In this document: positions 11,024 to 22,660 of the stretch, piece after piece
Layout: each line of letters begins with the position of its first letter
How positions within the stretch are numbered: position 1 is the stretch's first letter
Assembly (NCBI RefSeq): GCF_958298935.1
Contig: NC_084933.1
Location: 9,159,001-9,223,000 of the forward strand
DNA length: 64,000 nucleotides
Origin: Phragmites australis
Taxonomy: Eukaryota; Streptophyta; Magnoliopsida; Poales; Poaceae
Direction: 5' to 3'
Translations under genes and position numbers: made by a program
The notes under the pieces: generated by a model
What the model was told of the DNA's origin: nothing
Seen by the model: the letters and a program-made list of their open reading frames with translations, nothing else
The model's database searches: none

Positions 11024-11042
11024 CCCCCTACCTGGTGCGCCA
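11024..11042 (-). other. element E primer binding site
   Basis: On the minus strand TGGCGCACCAGGTAGGGGG lies two bases after the LTR end. The TGGCGC start fits a tRNA 3' end ending GCGCCA. I do not assign the tRNA. It fixes the element's orientation and marks this LTR as the 5' LTR. Confidence 0.7.
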
Positions 11043-11446
11043 GCTGTCGGAGGATCAGCTCCACAAGCAGGGATCCGGAGGGACCCCCGTTGAGATTCCG
11101 CCAGGGGGATGATTCAGAATCCACCTCATACGTGAATTAAATGAGAGTAAATGAGATGCAGGTGGGATGGATGATAGGATGCTAGAGGAAATAAATGCTC
11201 AGGGGATTTTAGACAGGTTCGGGCCGCAATGATCGTAATACCCTACTCCTGTGTGTATGCTATAAATACTCTGGGAATGCCTCTCTGAGGATCTCTTGTG
11301 TTACAAGGATTTCTGTCTAAGTCTCGAGCTTCGGTCTACGTGAGCCTCTATTCTCTTGTGCTTCTTGAACTTGTCTTGGTCCTGAAGAACTTGTTTAGCC
11401 TCTGTCGACCTAAAGCACCCCATCTTCTCTGGGGAGCCCGCCCCTT

Positions 11447-11454
11447 CTTATACC
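11447..11454 (-). promoter_or_regulatory. putative TATA box in element E LTR
   Basis: Minus strand GGTATAAGAAGGGG in a GC-rich setting, placed in the 3' half of the LTR as expected for an LTR promoter. Position and sequence only. Confidence 0.45.
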
Positions 11455-11889
11455 CTGTCGGGACAGCCTAGCGTGCTCAGAAAGGAGGGCGCGAGTTCCA
11501 AGGCACCATAAATGAAAACGCGCCCCCGTCCGGTCCTGTCATCATCATCCCGCTTTTCAGCGGGTGCAGCAGGGAGGGCCCAACGGGCAGCCACCGAGCA
11601 ACCTCGCGTGCCTGCCCGGTCAGAGCCAGCCTGGCATAGCAGGGCGGCAGGCGATATGCCTCGAGCCTTGGGTCGATATCCCGAGGCGCGCCAGATGACA
11701 CGCGATGGGACCCACCGCATTAAATGTCCCCACGCCTCCCTGCCAGGCAGTGGCAGGGACTGACAGCAGGCGTGGGGGCAGTGGTTGGAAGTGACAGGCC
11801 ACGGTCCCTCTTAAATGCAGCATCGGGCCTATCACCAATTGACACCTCACCGCTGAGCCCTTGTAGGGACCACCGACGAAGGACTTCTC

Positions 11890-12185
11890 AGGTCCTTAGG
11901 GAACTGTGGGTGCTCGGGGACTACTGTTCATAGCCCCGAGCACTCTCTCCCGGATATGCCTTTTCTCGGTCCTCGGGGAACTCGGGGACTCGGGGACCAC
12001 TGTTCATGGCCCCGAGCACTCTCTCCCAGAACTGTGACTGCTCGGGTCCTCGGGGAACTCGGGAACTCGGGGACCAGTGTTCATGGCCCAGAGCAATCTC
12101 TCCCGGAACTGTGACTGCTCGGGTCCTCAGGGAACTCGAGTACTCAGGGACCACTATTCATGCCCCGAGCACCCTCTCCCGGAAC
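11890..12185. repeat. 76-bp tandem repeat in element E LTR
   Basis: About four copies of a unit holding GCCCCGAGCACTCTCTCCCG and GGGTCCTCGGGGAACTCGGG. The GCCCCGAG core falls near 11933, 12009, 12085 and 12162. It lies in the upstream (U3-like) part of the LTR, before the TATA box on the minus strand. Confidence 0.8.
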
Positions 12186-12293
12186 TTGATCTTCTCGGAC
12201 TTCGGGGAGATAATCCCCGAGGGAGGGCGCCACGTGGCACTCTGCTGTCCTGGCCTCGGGACTCGGGGACCCCCGGTTCCCATGTCACCGACA

Positions 12294-12391
12294 ATGCCCT
12301 TTGTTCGAGGAGAGTGCGCCATGCTGTTTGTTGAATCATCTGAAGGGCCGGTCTTTGTTAGCACAAAGAAACAAGAGAACAAGGGACACAA
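12294..12391 (-). pseudogene. element A gag N-terminus, cut by element E
   Basis: Minus strand reads ...DSTNSMAHSPRTKGI up to 12294. It matches the start of element B gag (MPPHSPRTRGIIQHFE). Element E's LTR begins at the next base, so E inserted about ten codons into this gag. The rest of A gag, protease and RT is not present on the far side of E. Confidence 0.75.
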
Positions 12392-13636
12392 TTATATGTC
12401 CTACAACTAATAGGGCTTAGTTCTGTTCAGATCACACACTCTAAGCCGTTATCACATTCTTACCAATTCTTACCAAGCTAACAGAGGTGAACTGCAACCA
12501 GCGGTGCAACCACTGAAGATTGGATGGAGTGACTGCCAGGTGACACAAACCCGTTCGTTGTTGAAATTTGTGTAGCTATAGGAAGGTTTCACTTTGTAGC
12601 AAGGATCAGCACAAACAAGTCAGTAAATGCAAGTTGAATAAGTGCTCAGAGCACACCCACAAGTTGATGATCTAATCAAAGTGAGAAAGTTTCAGTAGGT
12701 TTGCGCGCAAAGAATAATGTGACCTGATGCAAGCAAGGAGAAATCTCACACCAAGTACTAGGAGAGACGCTAGCTGACTACTTAAAGCCGATGTTAGGGC
12801 ACAGATTGTTCACACAACGTGCACCACATGTAAAGAGAAACGAAGTGCAATGCAAACAACCCCTAGCTTGAGTAGTATGCAATAGCTATTCTCAAATGAT
12901 GAAAGGATTTTTTTTGCACGAAAAGGCTATCTGAAAATTCGTGTCTAGCCTTCGTTATGTCCAGGGAAGGTACTGGTCACAACAAATTTTTGGGTGTTTT
13001 TGGTGACCAGGGGTAAAAAGGTAAAAAAGATTCTCTCTCTCTCTCTAAACAAGGAAATTCTGAGCACGAGACAAACTGGGATCTTTCCTTCCTATTTTGT
13101 GGATTGGCGAAAACAAAAAATTGGAATTTGGCTCTAGCCTTATTTGGGTGCGACACAAAAGGAAAATTACAAATGACGCAACAACGATTCGGTACTTTCC
13201 TTATGTAACTAGGTGCTTTTATTTTCTTTCCTCTTTTTTTATGCACCTTGCCTTTTTCGTTTGTCATGCTGGTTTCCTTTTGGTGCAAACCGAGAGATGT
13301 GCATAACGGTTCTTTCCTTTCTCTAGTTTAGTGCTTGCCTTTTTGGAAAAGAAATATCGATAGATGGAACAAAAATGTATGGCGTTTGTGTAGGTATAGG
13401 AAGGCAGCAAGGGGGGTCAGCGTTGCCAAGAAATTGATGCAACACGGCTGCGCGACCAGCAACTTGAAACGACAAAGCAACTCAAACTCAACAATGAAAA
13501 ATAACTGAAATGAAAATGCGAGGCACAACGGTTTTGGACAGGATGATCTAACCCTATTTTTTTGTGGCGTTTTTATGTGGACTATAGGAATGAAAAATCT
13601 AACTACAAAAAAATAGAAAAATCTCACCGAGCAACC
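12392..13636 (-). other. element A untranslated leader
   Basis: About 1.25 kb between the primer binding site and gag of element A. It has poly-T and poly-A tracts and a short (CT)n run near 13032. No coding domain is visible. Its length and make-up match the leaders of element B (28571-29699 and 35068-36150). Confidence 0.6.
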
Positions 13637-13651
13637 CGAAATCTGATACCA
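13637..13651 (-). other. element A primer binding site (initiator Met tRNA type)
   Basis: Minus strand TGGTATCAGATTTCGG, two bases after the LTR end. TGGTATCAGAGC is the standard complement of initiator methionine tRNA. The first ten bases match exactly. Confidence 0.85.
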
Positions 13652-13653
13652 CT

Positions 13654-14151
13654 TGATAGGATCGAGCGTCCAGATCTTTCGGTGAGAGGATAATTTTGAT
13701 TTGGTGGAGGTGACTCTCACAATCTGACTACGAACGAACGAGTCATGGGTGCCTTAGCAATCGTTGAACCAACTCCAAAAGGTTATTGACCTTGTTGGAC
13801 GGCAAGATCAACGTGAACATGAGGTTCAATTCCTGCAAGCAATCGAAGAACAAGCAAGAACAAGATGAAGGCAAACTGAATTCACTCGAATGTGGGGTTC
13901 ACAAATGCTATCTCTCAGGGGGTCGTTGGCCACAACTGTAGATCAGTGTTTGCACAATGGCTAAACTTGAACAAATGAAAACCCGCCCTCATAAGGAAGG
14001 CTCGTCCTGGACTAAACAGAGGGGGGGGGGGGGGGGAGGGGATTTCGGCCAGCAGCAAAAGGTAGGGCGAAATCTCCTCCTAACCTTTCCTAAACTATCT
14101 AAAATATGACTTTATTACATGGGCCCAACCCAAAGGATTGGTGGTGCAGCA
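13654..14151 (-). mobile_element. element A, internal/5' LTR
   Basis: Full-length partner of 4718-5211 (498 against 494 bp). The difference includes the G-run length (about 18 G near 14022). It begins TGATAGGA and ends GTGCAGCA on the + strand. Its minus-strand downstream side carries the primer binding site, as a 5' LTR should. Its upstream side carries a polypurine tract and a pol C-terminus (14152-14315), as only a 3' LTR should. It therefore joins two units. Confidence 0.9.
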
Positions 14152-14315
14152 CCCCTTTATTTCTTGCCATCTTCTGGAACTTCATTCCTTAGGAGAATCA
14201 CGTAGTTCAGTTCACGTGCACGAGCTCGAGTCATCGGTCCTTGTACCATTTCTGGAGTTGTGGCAGCAGTAGATGATGTGGCTGGAACTAAAGAAGTGGT
14301 GTCCTCATCACCCTC
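14152..14315 (-). pseudogene. second element A unit: pol C-terminal fragment
   Basis: Minus-strand sequence equivalent to 5212-5370, holding the AAATAAAGGGG tract and the TRARARELNY tail of pol. Similarity to the left copy stops near 14310-14315, where CCCTC precedes unrelated sequence. A small insertion relative to the left copy occurs near the stop codon. Confidence 0.8.
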
Positions 14316-15334
14316 TGCAAGTGGTTCCAGTCGATCTCCTCATCATCGTCGAAAATATCAATGATCTTGACATGCATGGTCTCCCGAACTGGGGGTTAGG
14401 CAGGGGTGACAGACAACTGTCCACCCCGTAGGGACGGAAGCCGGATGGCCACCGGCGCCATCGCCAGTGGCCATAACAGCCAAGCACCAGTAGAAGTAGT
14501 CAAGATCATCGATGTTTCCAAAGAGGATGGGGAGGAAGACGATGCCATATTCAAAGTTAAGTTGAGTGCTCGCTCGTGGGGCGGTGATAAATTCAGCCGG
14601 ATGACCCCAGCTTTATAAACGGGCTGAGCAGCCACGTACGCCAAGGAAGAGAAGTGGAACCAACGCGGCGTCGCTCCATGGCGTCCCTCATTAATCTCTG
14701 TGGGCCCGTGGCCATATCCCGGTCATTCCACCGACACATGGCTACGTCCGCTAGCAACGCCTCATTTTCTTGCGCGAACATCCTGTCACGTTAATAACCT
14801 AGACCCCTTTCAGCGCATTCCAGTCAAATTCACGCCATTTACACATCCCATCCTATTGTCCCCAAACTGGCGAACGTGGGGATTCCCGGATCCCACACGT
14901 AATCCCCCACTCTGACAAACTCAAATGGCGAGAAGACCCATCACCAAAAAGGTCCAAAGAATCTAAATCGGCCTCAGCACAGATCCCAGAGCGGATCACC
15001 TCCGCCGATGCCCCTCCGGCCTTGGGTCCCGATACCGCATACTCCAACTCCAACAGGCTCCAGAACGTACCTCCTCTGCTAATACGTCTTCGGTCTTTGA
15101 CCCTGACTTCGACGCCGACTGCACCTCCGACCTCAGCATAACCCCAGTGTGTCGCCATCACCTATACACCATGAGCCTTGAGCTTCACCATCAACGCCCG
15201 CAGTTCCAGCCGAAAAACTCCTCAAGGATGGGGAATGGCCTTCGGACATTCTTGTTACAAACCCAGGCTGGAGTTGGTTTTCCTCTACATCCTCTCACCC
15301 CTCAAAACATTGAGGCCACAGAATGAGGGGGTAC
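14316..15334 (+). mobile_element. element C1, 3' internal region
   Basis: Sequence between the breakpoint with element A and the C1 LTR. Short plus-strand frames such as KIIDVSKEDGEEDDAI (near 14500) and FDPDFDADCTSDLS (near 15100) are acidic and unrecognised. The region ends with GAATGAGGGGGTAC, a polypurine tract directly before TGTTGGGG. I infer the untranslated 3' part of a plus-strand Tat-like element. Confidence 0.5.
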
Positions 15335-16142
15335 TGTTGGGGGATAATAGACCAGCCTGAGGATAATGGTTGATGATCGCTATCAAAAGTCCCTCCAGAG
15401 CCTTCAGCCTCCGGAATCAGCAGAAGGCCTTATCCCTAGTGGCTGCGAACCCCTTCGGGCCACCTCTCCGGCACGTACATGGCCTTCCGAAGACTCGAAG
15501 CTACAGCAAGTCCATCAGAGCCTTCAACCTCCGAACTCAGCAAGAGGCCTTGTCCCCGGAGGTTGCGGACCCCCTTGGGCCACCCCTCCAGTACCCATGC
15601 AGCCTTCCAAAGCCTAAAGACACAGCTGACCTCCGGAGATAATACAAGGGAAGAAAGGACACCCCTTGCAGCCGACCTGACGCGAGGTGACGGGCAATTA
15701 ATGCCGGTGCAAGTGGTGCTTATCCTAACACCCCAGCACAATGCAAGTTGTCCTAACACCCCTGGCAAGGTGGTGCCGAGCTGCAATTGGCAACTGGCTC
15801 AGCCCTCAGTGGGTAGGCACCAAAATAGTTACCACGATAGATATTTATCTTCTATGTAGGGTAGAAGGTAGTTATCCAAGATAAGGCCCAGTAATTCAGC
15901 TAGGCCCTAGATATTTGTACATCGTGATAACTTGTACACTAGGTTACGTGCTACCTTATAAATAGGGGGTCGTGGTCACCCGGAACGAGGAGGTTAGAAG
16001 GAGCCCACTCAGCACAGCACGGATGAGCATAATCACAAAGTCTTCCTGTGGTACTCCACCTAGCCTAGTCCATATTTTTACTATTAATACATTTGTGATG
16101 TTCCTTCCTCTCAAACTTCGTCGATGAACTCTTGTTCCAACA
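15335..16142 (+). mobile_element. element C1, 3' LTR
   Basis: Begins TGTTGGGGGATAATAG and ends CTTGTTCCAACA at the first base of satellite. Its reverse complement aligns with 25890-26672 over the region with GGCACCAAAATAGTTACCAC, the TATA box and TTCCTTCCTCTCAAACTTC, so the two are LTRs of one family in opposite orientation. A direct repeat of 120 bp occurs twice at about 15390-15630 (AGAGCCTTCA at 15397 and 15517). Confidence 0.85.
15957..15964 (+). promoter_or_regulatory. putative TATA box in C1 LTR
   Basis: CTTATAAATAGGGGG in the second half of the LTR. The same TATAAATAGG context is kept in the C2 LTR, which supports it as the LTR promoter. Confidence 0.6.
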
Positions 16143-19011
16143 TTAATATCAAAGCGAAATCAAGCAGAACAAGCTCCAACGTGACCTATGAAACCTGGGA
16201 GGACCATCCGTTTAATTCATTGCGTATTTCGCTTTGACCATAACTTTTGTGAAATCCACCCATTCCGGATCCGTTTTCTGTCTAGTTTCGAAAGAAATTA
16301 AAACCAGAGCGAAATCAACAGGAACAAGCTTCAACATGACCAATGACACTTGGGAGGACAATTCGGTGCATTCTAGGTGCGTTACGCCATTACTATGAAT
16401 TTCTTGAAATCCATCAGTTATGGCCTCATATTCATTCCTGTTTCGAACAAAGTTAATATCAAAGCAAAATCAACCGGAACAAGCTTCAACATGACCTACG
16501 ACACCTGAGATCCGTTGAATTCTTTGTGTGTTTTGCTCTGATCATAACTTTTGTGAAATCCACATGTTTCGAACCCGTTTTTGGTCTAGTTTCGTAAGAA
16601 ATTAATACTGGAGCGAAATAAACTGGAACAAGCTTCAACATGACCAATGACACCTGGCATGACAATTCGGTGCATTCTAGGGTCATTGCTATTAATTTCA
16701 GGAAATCCATCTATTCTGGCCTCATATTTAGTCCCATTCAAACGAAGTTAATATCAGAGTGAAATCAACCGGAACAAGCTTCAACATGACCTATGACACC
16801 TAGGATTCGTTGAATTCTTTGTGCATTTTGCTCTGGTCATAACTTTCATTAAATCCACTCGTTCTGGATCCGTTTTTGGTCCCATTTCGAATGAAATTAA
16901 CATCATAGCAAAATAAACTGGAACAAGCTTCAACAAGACAAATGAAACTTGGGTGGATGGTGCATTCTGGGCATATTTCGCTATGGTCATAACTTTCATG
17001 AAAAACACCCACTTTTGGATCGATTTTCGGTCCCATTTCGAATGAAATTAAACAACAGAGCAAAATGAACCGGAACAAGCTGCAACATGACATATAATAC
17101 CTAGGAGGACCATCTGGTGCGTCCTGGGTACGTTTTGCCATTACCATTACTTTTGTGGAATCTATCTGTCGTGGTCTTGTTTGCATTCCCGTTTCGAACA
17201 AAGTTAATATCAAAGTGAAATCAAGCGGAACAAGCTCCAACATGACCTATGACACCTGGAAGGACCATCCGTTGAATTCTTTGTGCGTTTCACTCTGATC
17301 ATAACTTCCGTGAAATCCACTCGTTCTAGGTCCGTTTTTGGTCCTATTTCGAATGAAATTAATACCAGAGCAAAATAAACAGGAACAAGTTTCAACATGA
17401 CCAATGACACCTGGGAGGACCATCTGGTGCATTATGTGCCAGTTTCGCTCAAATAATAACTTTCATGAAATCCACCCATTCCAGATCTTTTTTAGTCCAG
17501 TTTTAAAAGAAATTAACACCGGAGCGAAATCAACGGCAAGAAGCTTCAACATGACCAATGACGCCTGAGAGGACAATTCTGTGCATTTTGGGCGCGTTTC
17601 GTCATTGCTATTAATTTCATGAAATCCATCTGTTCTGGCCTCATATTCGGTCGCATTTCGAACAAAGTTAATATCATAGTGAAATCAACTGGAACAACCT
17701 CCAACATGACCTATGACACCTTAGATCCATTGAATTCTTTGTGTGTTTCGCTCTAATCATAATTTTTGTGAAATCCACTCGTTCTGGAACCATTTTTAGT
17801 CCAGTTTCTAATTAAATTAACATCATAGCGAAATAAACTGGAACCTTCAACATGACCAATGACACCTGGGAGGACTATTCGGCCCATTATGGGCATATTT
17901 CGCTACAGTTGTAACTTTCATGAAATCCACCCATTGTGACCCGTTTTCTGGCCTCCTATTTTGTCCCATTTTGAATGAAATTAATATCAGAGTGAAATAA
18001 ACTAGAACAAGCTACAACAAGAACTACGACACCTACGAGGACCACCCATTACATTCTAGGCCCGTTTCGATCAAATCATTACTTTCGTAAAAAATTAACA
18101 CCGAAGTGAAATCCATCCATTTTCCGTTTTCAGTCCCACTTCGAATGAAACTACACACCAAAGCAAAATGAACTGGAACAAGCTCCAACATTACCTATGA
18201 CACATGGGAGGACCATACGTTCCATTATAGGCATGTTTCAGTCTATTCACAACTTTCGTGAAATCCATCCATTCTGGCCTTGATTTCTATCTCATTTTGA
18301 ACGAAATTAACAATGGAGGGAAATCAACTTGAACCAGCATCAACATGACCAACAACACCATGGAGGACCATCCGATGCACTCTAGGCATATTTCACTCTA
18401 GTCAAAACTTCCGTGAAATCCACCTGTTTTAGACCCGTTTTCGGTCCCGTTTCAAATTAAATTAAACACCGAAGAGTAATGAATCAAAACTTGCACTAAC
18501 ATGACTAAGACACCTGGGAGAACCATCCAATGCATTCTGGGCATGTTTCGCCACTATCATTAGTTCTGTGATATCCACCCATTCTGCCCGAGTTTTTGGT
18601 CCAATTTCGGAAAAAACTAACACCGGAGTGAAATCAACGAGAACAAGCGCCAACATTAACTACGACACCTGGATGGACCACACATTGTGTTCTCAGCGTG
18701 TTTCACCACTGTCATAACATTCATGAAATCCACCCATTCTGCACTCGTTTACAGTCCCACTTCGAACGAAATTAATATCAGAGCAAAATCAACTGGAATA
18801 AGCTGCAACGTGACCTACGACACTAGGAGGACCATCAGTTGCATTCTTGGCACGTTTCACTATGATCATAACTTTAATGAAATACAGCCAATCTGGCCAA
18901 GTTTTCAGCCCCATTTCGAACGAAATTAACACCGTAGAGAAATCAACAGGAACATGCTTCATCATGACCTACAACATCTAGGAGGACCATCCGTTGCATT
19001 CTGGGAGCGTT
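16143..19011. repeat. 155-bp satellite, block 1 (about 18 monomers)
   Basis: Tandem units of 155-156 bp. Landmarks in each are TTTCGTGAAATCCACC, CGAACGAAATTAACAC, AACAAGCT(C/T)CAACATGACC and GGAGGACCATCC. Copies are clearly diverged, with small indels. It begins right after the C1 LTR and stops at GGGAGCGTT inside a monomer. Monomer size and tandem order match the class of grass centromeric satellites. From memory it does not look like the rice CentO or maize CentC consensus. Frames inside it are not genes. Confidence 0.92.
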
Positions 19012-20977
19012 GGGATGATCAAGGGCGATGGGATGAAGAGGCCAGTTGCCAGCCAAAGATGATCAAGGGCGATGGGATGAAGAGGCCCCTCAAATTCAGC
19101 AGTGTTAAATTCCAGATACGGCCGCAGTACCTCGATGCCTTCCCAGCGAAGGCTATATTAACGGTCGGTGGTACACTGGCTGGTTGCATCGATGGTTTTA
19201 CTGCAACGTCAGCCTCGCATCCCCCTTCGCTCCACAAACAGGGATGTCGCGTATGTCCCAGAGCTGGAGATGGGGATCACAGATGACCAGTTTGCTTTGC
19301 GGCTAGCCCTTCTCCAGAGGGTGGCTGAAAAGATGAGCATGCGTGACCTCGTGAAGGAGTTCACCATGTTACGCATTCGGCCCCTTCAGATGGACTGGGA
19401 CTGCACCTTCGAGCAAGGTGCGGAAGAGTGGCCAAAGGTGTACTCCTGTCCCTCAGTCAGCTCTGGTGAGTCCTCTTTGTTGTCTGGTTTTTTATTCGCA
19501 GATGTGAGCCACCTTTTTCTTTCAGAGAGCTCCCTTTCACTGGAGTGTGCGGCGGAGATTGCGGAGGTGATCCTGGGCCCATCTAATCACGCAGAGTGGG
19601 AATGACGGGTGGCTCTGACACAGAGCTGGGTACGATACAATCGCATCTGCTTTCACCTCGAAGTGGGGGCTCCGACGTGGCGGGATCCGTCGGAGCCTAA
19701 GTCCCCTGGGAAATGAGCGTGTGCTGCTCCCGCAATCCGCGTGAAGCCAATCCGAGCCCGGTGGCTTTCTGTCTCCGAAGGTTCGCACACCTGCTCGACG
19801 ACCGAGTTGTCCGAGGCATCGCTGGTCCGTAGGAAGCATCTGAGGCGGGTCAGGAGTGCGGGCGACCCATCTGGAGGTGAGGGTCAGCTTGGTGGTGGTG
19901 ACCGGGGGAAGGGCCTGGCATCTCCGGATATTGCTGGCCATGGACAGAGCCAAAGAAGAGGTCTGGCCTCCATGGAATATGATTTTGGGTTCACTGGTTC
20001 GGACATCGATGACATTACAGACCCTTCTATGAGAGGGTTTGAGGGACTTGGTGAGGCATTATTCCTTCGTTAGCTATATCCTATTTTGGTCGTGAACCGT
20101 GATCTTGATTTGTGTTTCTTGGTATTTTGCAGTGACCACCGAGGTGGATGCATCGTCGACTCGTCCACCAGAGGCTTCGAAGCTTCGTAAGTGGTCGGGG
20201 ACTCCTCGTCTCCACGGAGCCCCGAGCCGACTGGTGACTTGGCCCTGGCGGCCGGTGCTGGGGGCACTGTGCCCTCCGCCGGGGTTAAAGGTCCTGAATC
20301 TGGATGACTTCGCGCTACACCCATAGGTGTCAAGGGCCTTCGTTGCGGCCTCTTCTCTTCTTCGGAGTGGAGAGGTCAAGCGATCGTTAGCTCAGCATCC
20401 TTTGGAGGAATTTGAGGCGTGTCTGGGGCCACTCCATCCATCCGACGGTGGAGTCGCTTCGTTATGCCCCGTGATTTCGAGGGGCACATGAATCCGAAGG
20501 TGGCTGCCATGTCTTGGTCAAGGTCGAGCCAGAGGACCCCCTTATGTCTGCTCCGGATGTATATTTTGTTGCAAAGGACTAGTGTGCAGCCCGTACAGCC
20601 TGGGAGGTTGCCGGCTCATTCTTCTTTCAACGCTTCGTCCTCCCCTGGGATTCTGATGGAAGGGTGGCTTTGGAAATCCTTGAGCCTATTCTAGCTGAGG
20701 TGAAGGTGGAGGAGGTACAGGCTGTGGAGTCCCCGTCGGAGGAGCAGGTGGAGGAAGAGCTGGATTTCTTGGCTTTGACTCGTATCCCTTCCCAGTGGAT
20801 CCTTCGTCTTCCCGAGGCCACGGGGTCCGTCTTAGGCAATAGCTCCCTCCGTAGAGGGGAATCACATTGACCCCCTGTCCACAGTTACCGAGGTCGATTC
20901 TCCAGGTCCCGCGGTATTTCCAGGAGTTGTGGCAATCACGCGCCTTCTTCCTCCCATAGTATTTCAGGGAGGCGTAA
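19012..20977 (+). pseudogene. element G: plant gypsy-type transposon ORF
   Basis: Plus-strand degenerate coding sequence. FYCNVSL (near 19195), AEKMSMRDLVKEFTMLRIRP (19325-19385) and EEWPKVYSC (19425) are followed by a possible GT-AG intron starting GTGAGT at 19465. Then come LECAAEIAEVILGPSNHAEW and TQSWVRYNRICF. Order and motifs resemble the long plant proteins annotated as putative gypsy-type transposon (Pfam PF04195 and its downstream part), found beside Tat-like elements. An acidic stretch (EEQVEEELDFL, near 20735) lies downstream. Stops and frame changes are frequent. The first 200 bp contain a short GATGATCAAGGGCGATGGGA duplication. The right edge is LTR D, the left edge satellite. Confidence 0.5.
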
Positions 20978-21428
20978 TGATAGGTGTAGAGTGCCCGATC
21001 TTTCGGCGAGTGATGATAATTTCGATTAGTGGACGTCGACCCTCACGATCCGACTACGACGAGCAAGCCCGAAGCGCCAATGCAATCGCTGAACCAACTT
21101 CCGATGGATATTAACCTTGCGGTAAACAAGATCAACCTGATCACGAGGATCAATTCTTGCAAGCAATCGAAGAACGAGCAAGAATTAGAGGCGAGCAATC
21201 TGATGTATTGCACGAAGGTGGAGTTCTGAATTCACGTCGAAGGACGGATTGTAGCTAGGCTATCAATTAAACAAAACTCAAGTAAAATAGGGGGCGCAGC
21301 CCCTGGTTTTATAGGGTGGAAAAGAGGGGGCGCAGCCCCTAGGGCCGGCTAGGAGAGGGAGAGGCACGCACCCCTAGGGGCGCCCTCCTTTGGGCCGCCT
21401 TGGCCAGATTGGCCCAAGTTGGTCCACA
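20978..21428 (-). mobile_element. element D, 3' LTR
   Basis: Begins TGATAGGTGTAGAGTGCCCG and ends at TTGGTCCACA, 451 bp. The first 200 bp are related to the LTRs of A and B (CCGATCTTTCGG, GAACCAACT, the GCAAGCAATCGAAGAACGAG block). No primer site adjoins at 20977, so it is a 3' LTR. The pol tail of the same element lies on its other side. Confidence 0.8.
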
Positions 21429-21668
21429 TCAGTCTTTAGGCCTTCTGTTGGTCAAACTGAGCTTCTGGGCCTTCATTCTTCAGCACCAAAACAATCTTTA
21501 ATTCTCGTGCATGGGCCCGAGTCATTGGCCTAGCTGGTGGCGCCTGGATTGATGGAGATGGCGTGTGGACTTGGGCTGATGGAGATGGCACCTGGGCTGG
21601 AGTGGATGGCGTCTGGGCTGATATATAGGTGTCGATGTCCTCATCACGTAACAGGCTAGCAAGTTTGC
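21429..21668 (-). pseudogene. element D pol C-terminal tail
   Basis: Minus strand reads LASLLRDEDIDTYISAQTPS, then a Pro/Ser-rich spacer with three related octapeptides (PSPSAQV type), then RPMTRAHARELKIVLVL, with a TAA stop near 21439. The MTRA(R/H)AREL motif matches the tails of A and B. Only about 75 codons remain. Beyond 21668 the sequence is unrelated. Confidence 0.7.
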
Positions 21669-22660
21669 TAGGAATAGATTCGATATACAGCGGTTAGCTG
21701 AATGCAAACTCTTTGTATGTCATGTATGAATGAACTTGCGTTGTGTTAGCTTTGCTTCTTGGCTTTATAATTTATCGTATCAATGCTTCGTTATCGAATC
21801 AATGCTTCGCCTATGCCCCCTATCCCAGCCCCTTCGCATTCTACGACTGTTAGCGGCCACGGCGTGCAAGATCAGAGGGTTACTACATTGCATTAGGTGT
21901 GAGTAGGGAAGAACATATTGTTTACTAACATTTCGATGTGTGACGCCTAGTAGTACGGAGGCTAGGCCTTCAAGATACCAGAGGGGTCACATGATTTTGG
22001 CACGAAAACTTTTAGTCTTCATGGTGCCAGAGGATCATTACATTGTATGAATCCTTTTAGTCTTCATGATGCCGGGGAGGTTATCCCTCCGCCACATAGG
22101 CCAGCCAGGCCTTAAAGCTGATGGAGGGTCTTCTAGCTATCCGCCACGGAGTCAATGCCCTCAAGATGATGTAGCGGTCTTTGCCTCTCCGCCACGTAGG
22201 TTAGCTAGATCTTAAAGATGGCGAAGGGATATATGTCTGTCTAGCACAGAGGCTAAGCCTTCAAGATGCTAGAGCGATCTTTGCCTCTTTGTCACTTAGG
22301 TCATCCAGGCCTTAAAAATGGCAGAGAGATATACTTCTCCGATACGGAGGCACTACCTTCAAGATGCTGTAGGGTTTTTGTTCTCTGGCATGGAGGTAGT
22401 GCCTTCAACATGCTGGAGGTTTTTACCTCTTTGGCACGGAGGCAGTGCCTTCAAGATGCCAGAGGTTTTTACCTCTCCGGCATAGAGGCAGTGCCTTCAA
22501 GATGCCGGAAGGTCTTCATAGGCTTTGTGTGGGGTTTTGTTGTTGGGTAATGGCTTTTTTGGGAGGTAATACCTCTAGGTTTGGTGGCTATTTGTGGGTG
22601 CGTAAACCTACGGTTTTTTATTATGCTGAATCTTCAGAGAGGACTGAGGCCGGGGTCTCC
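21669..22660. repeat. 46-bp tandem repeats in the C2 3' region
   Basis: From about 22340 to 22540 a unit holding GGAGGCAGTGCCTTCAAGAT and TTTTTACCTCTCCGGCA repeats with a 46-bp period (22355, 22401, 22447, 22493). Looser copies extend left to about 21955. The part before 21950 has no visible feature. It lies downstream of C2 pol on the minus strand, so I take it as the repeat-bearing 3' region of a Tat-like element. Confidence 0.7.

Larger units (their letters stand above)
11045..12293 (-). mobile_element. element E, 5' LTR
   Basis: It runs from TGTCGGAGG at 11045 to CACCGACA at 12293 on the + strand, with inverted TGTCGG/CCGACA ends and a length of 1249 bp. On the minus strand it is followed by a primer binding site and gag. 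Its outer edge lies inside the gag N-terminus of element A (12294). The other LTR is absent, having been lost with the deletion at 6275. Confidence 0.85.

Noticed and set aside
15366..15642. ORFs in the C1 LTR
   Set aside because: They cover a 120-bp direct repeat within an LTR and show no domain.
16781..17243. ORFs with repeated SFEMGPKTDPERVDFMKVMT-like peptides
   Set aside because: They are translations of the 155-bp satellite and recur in every block with random stops.
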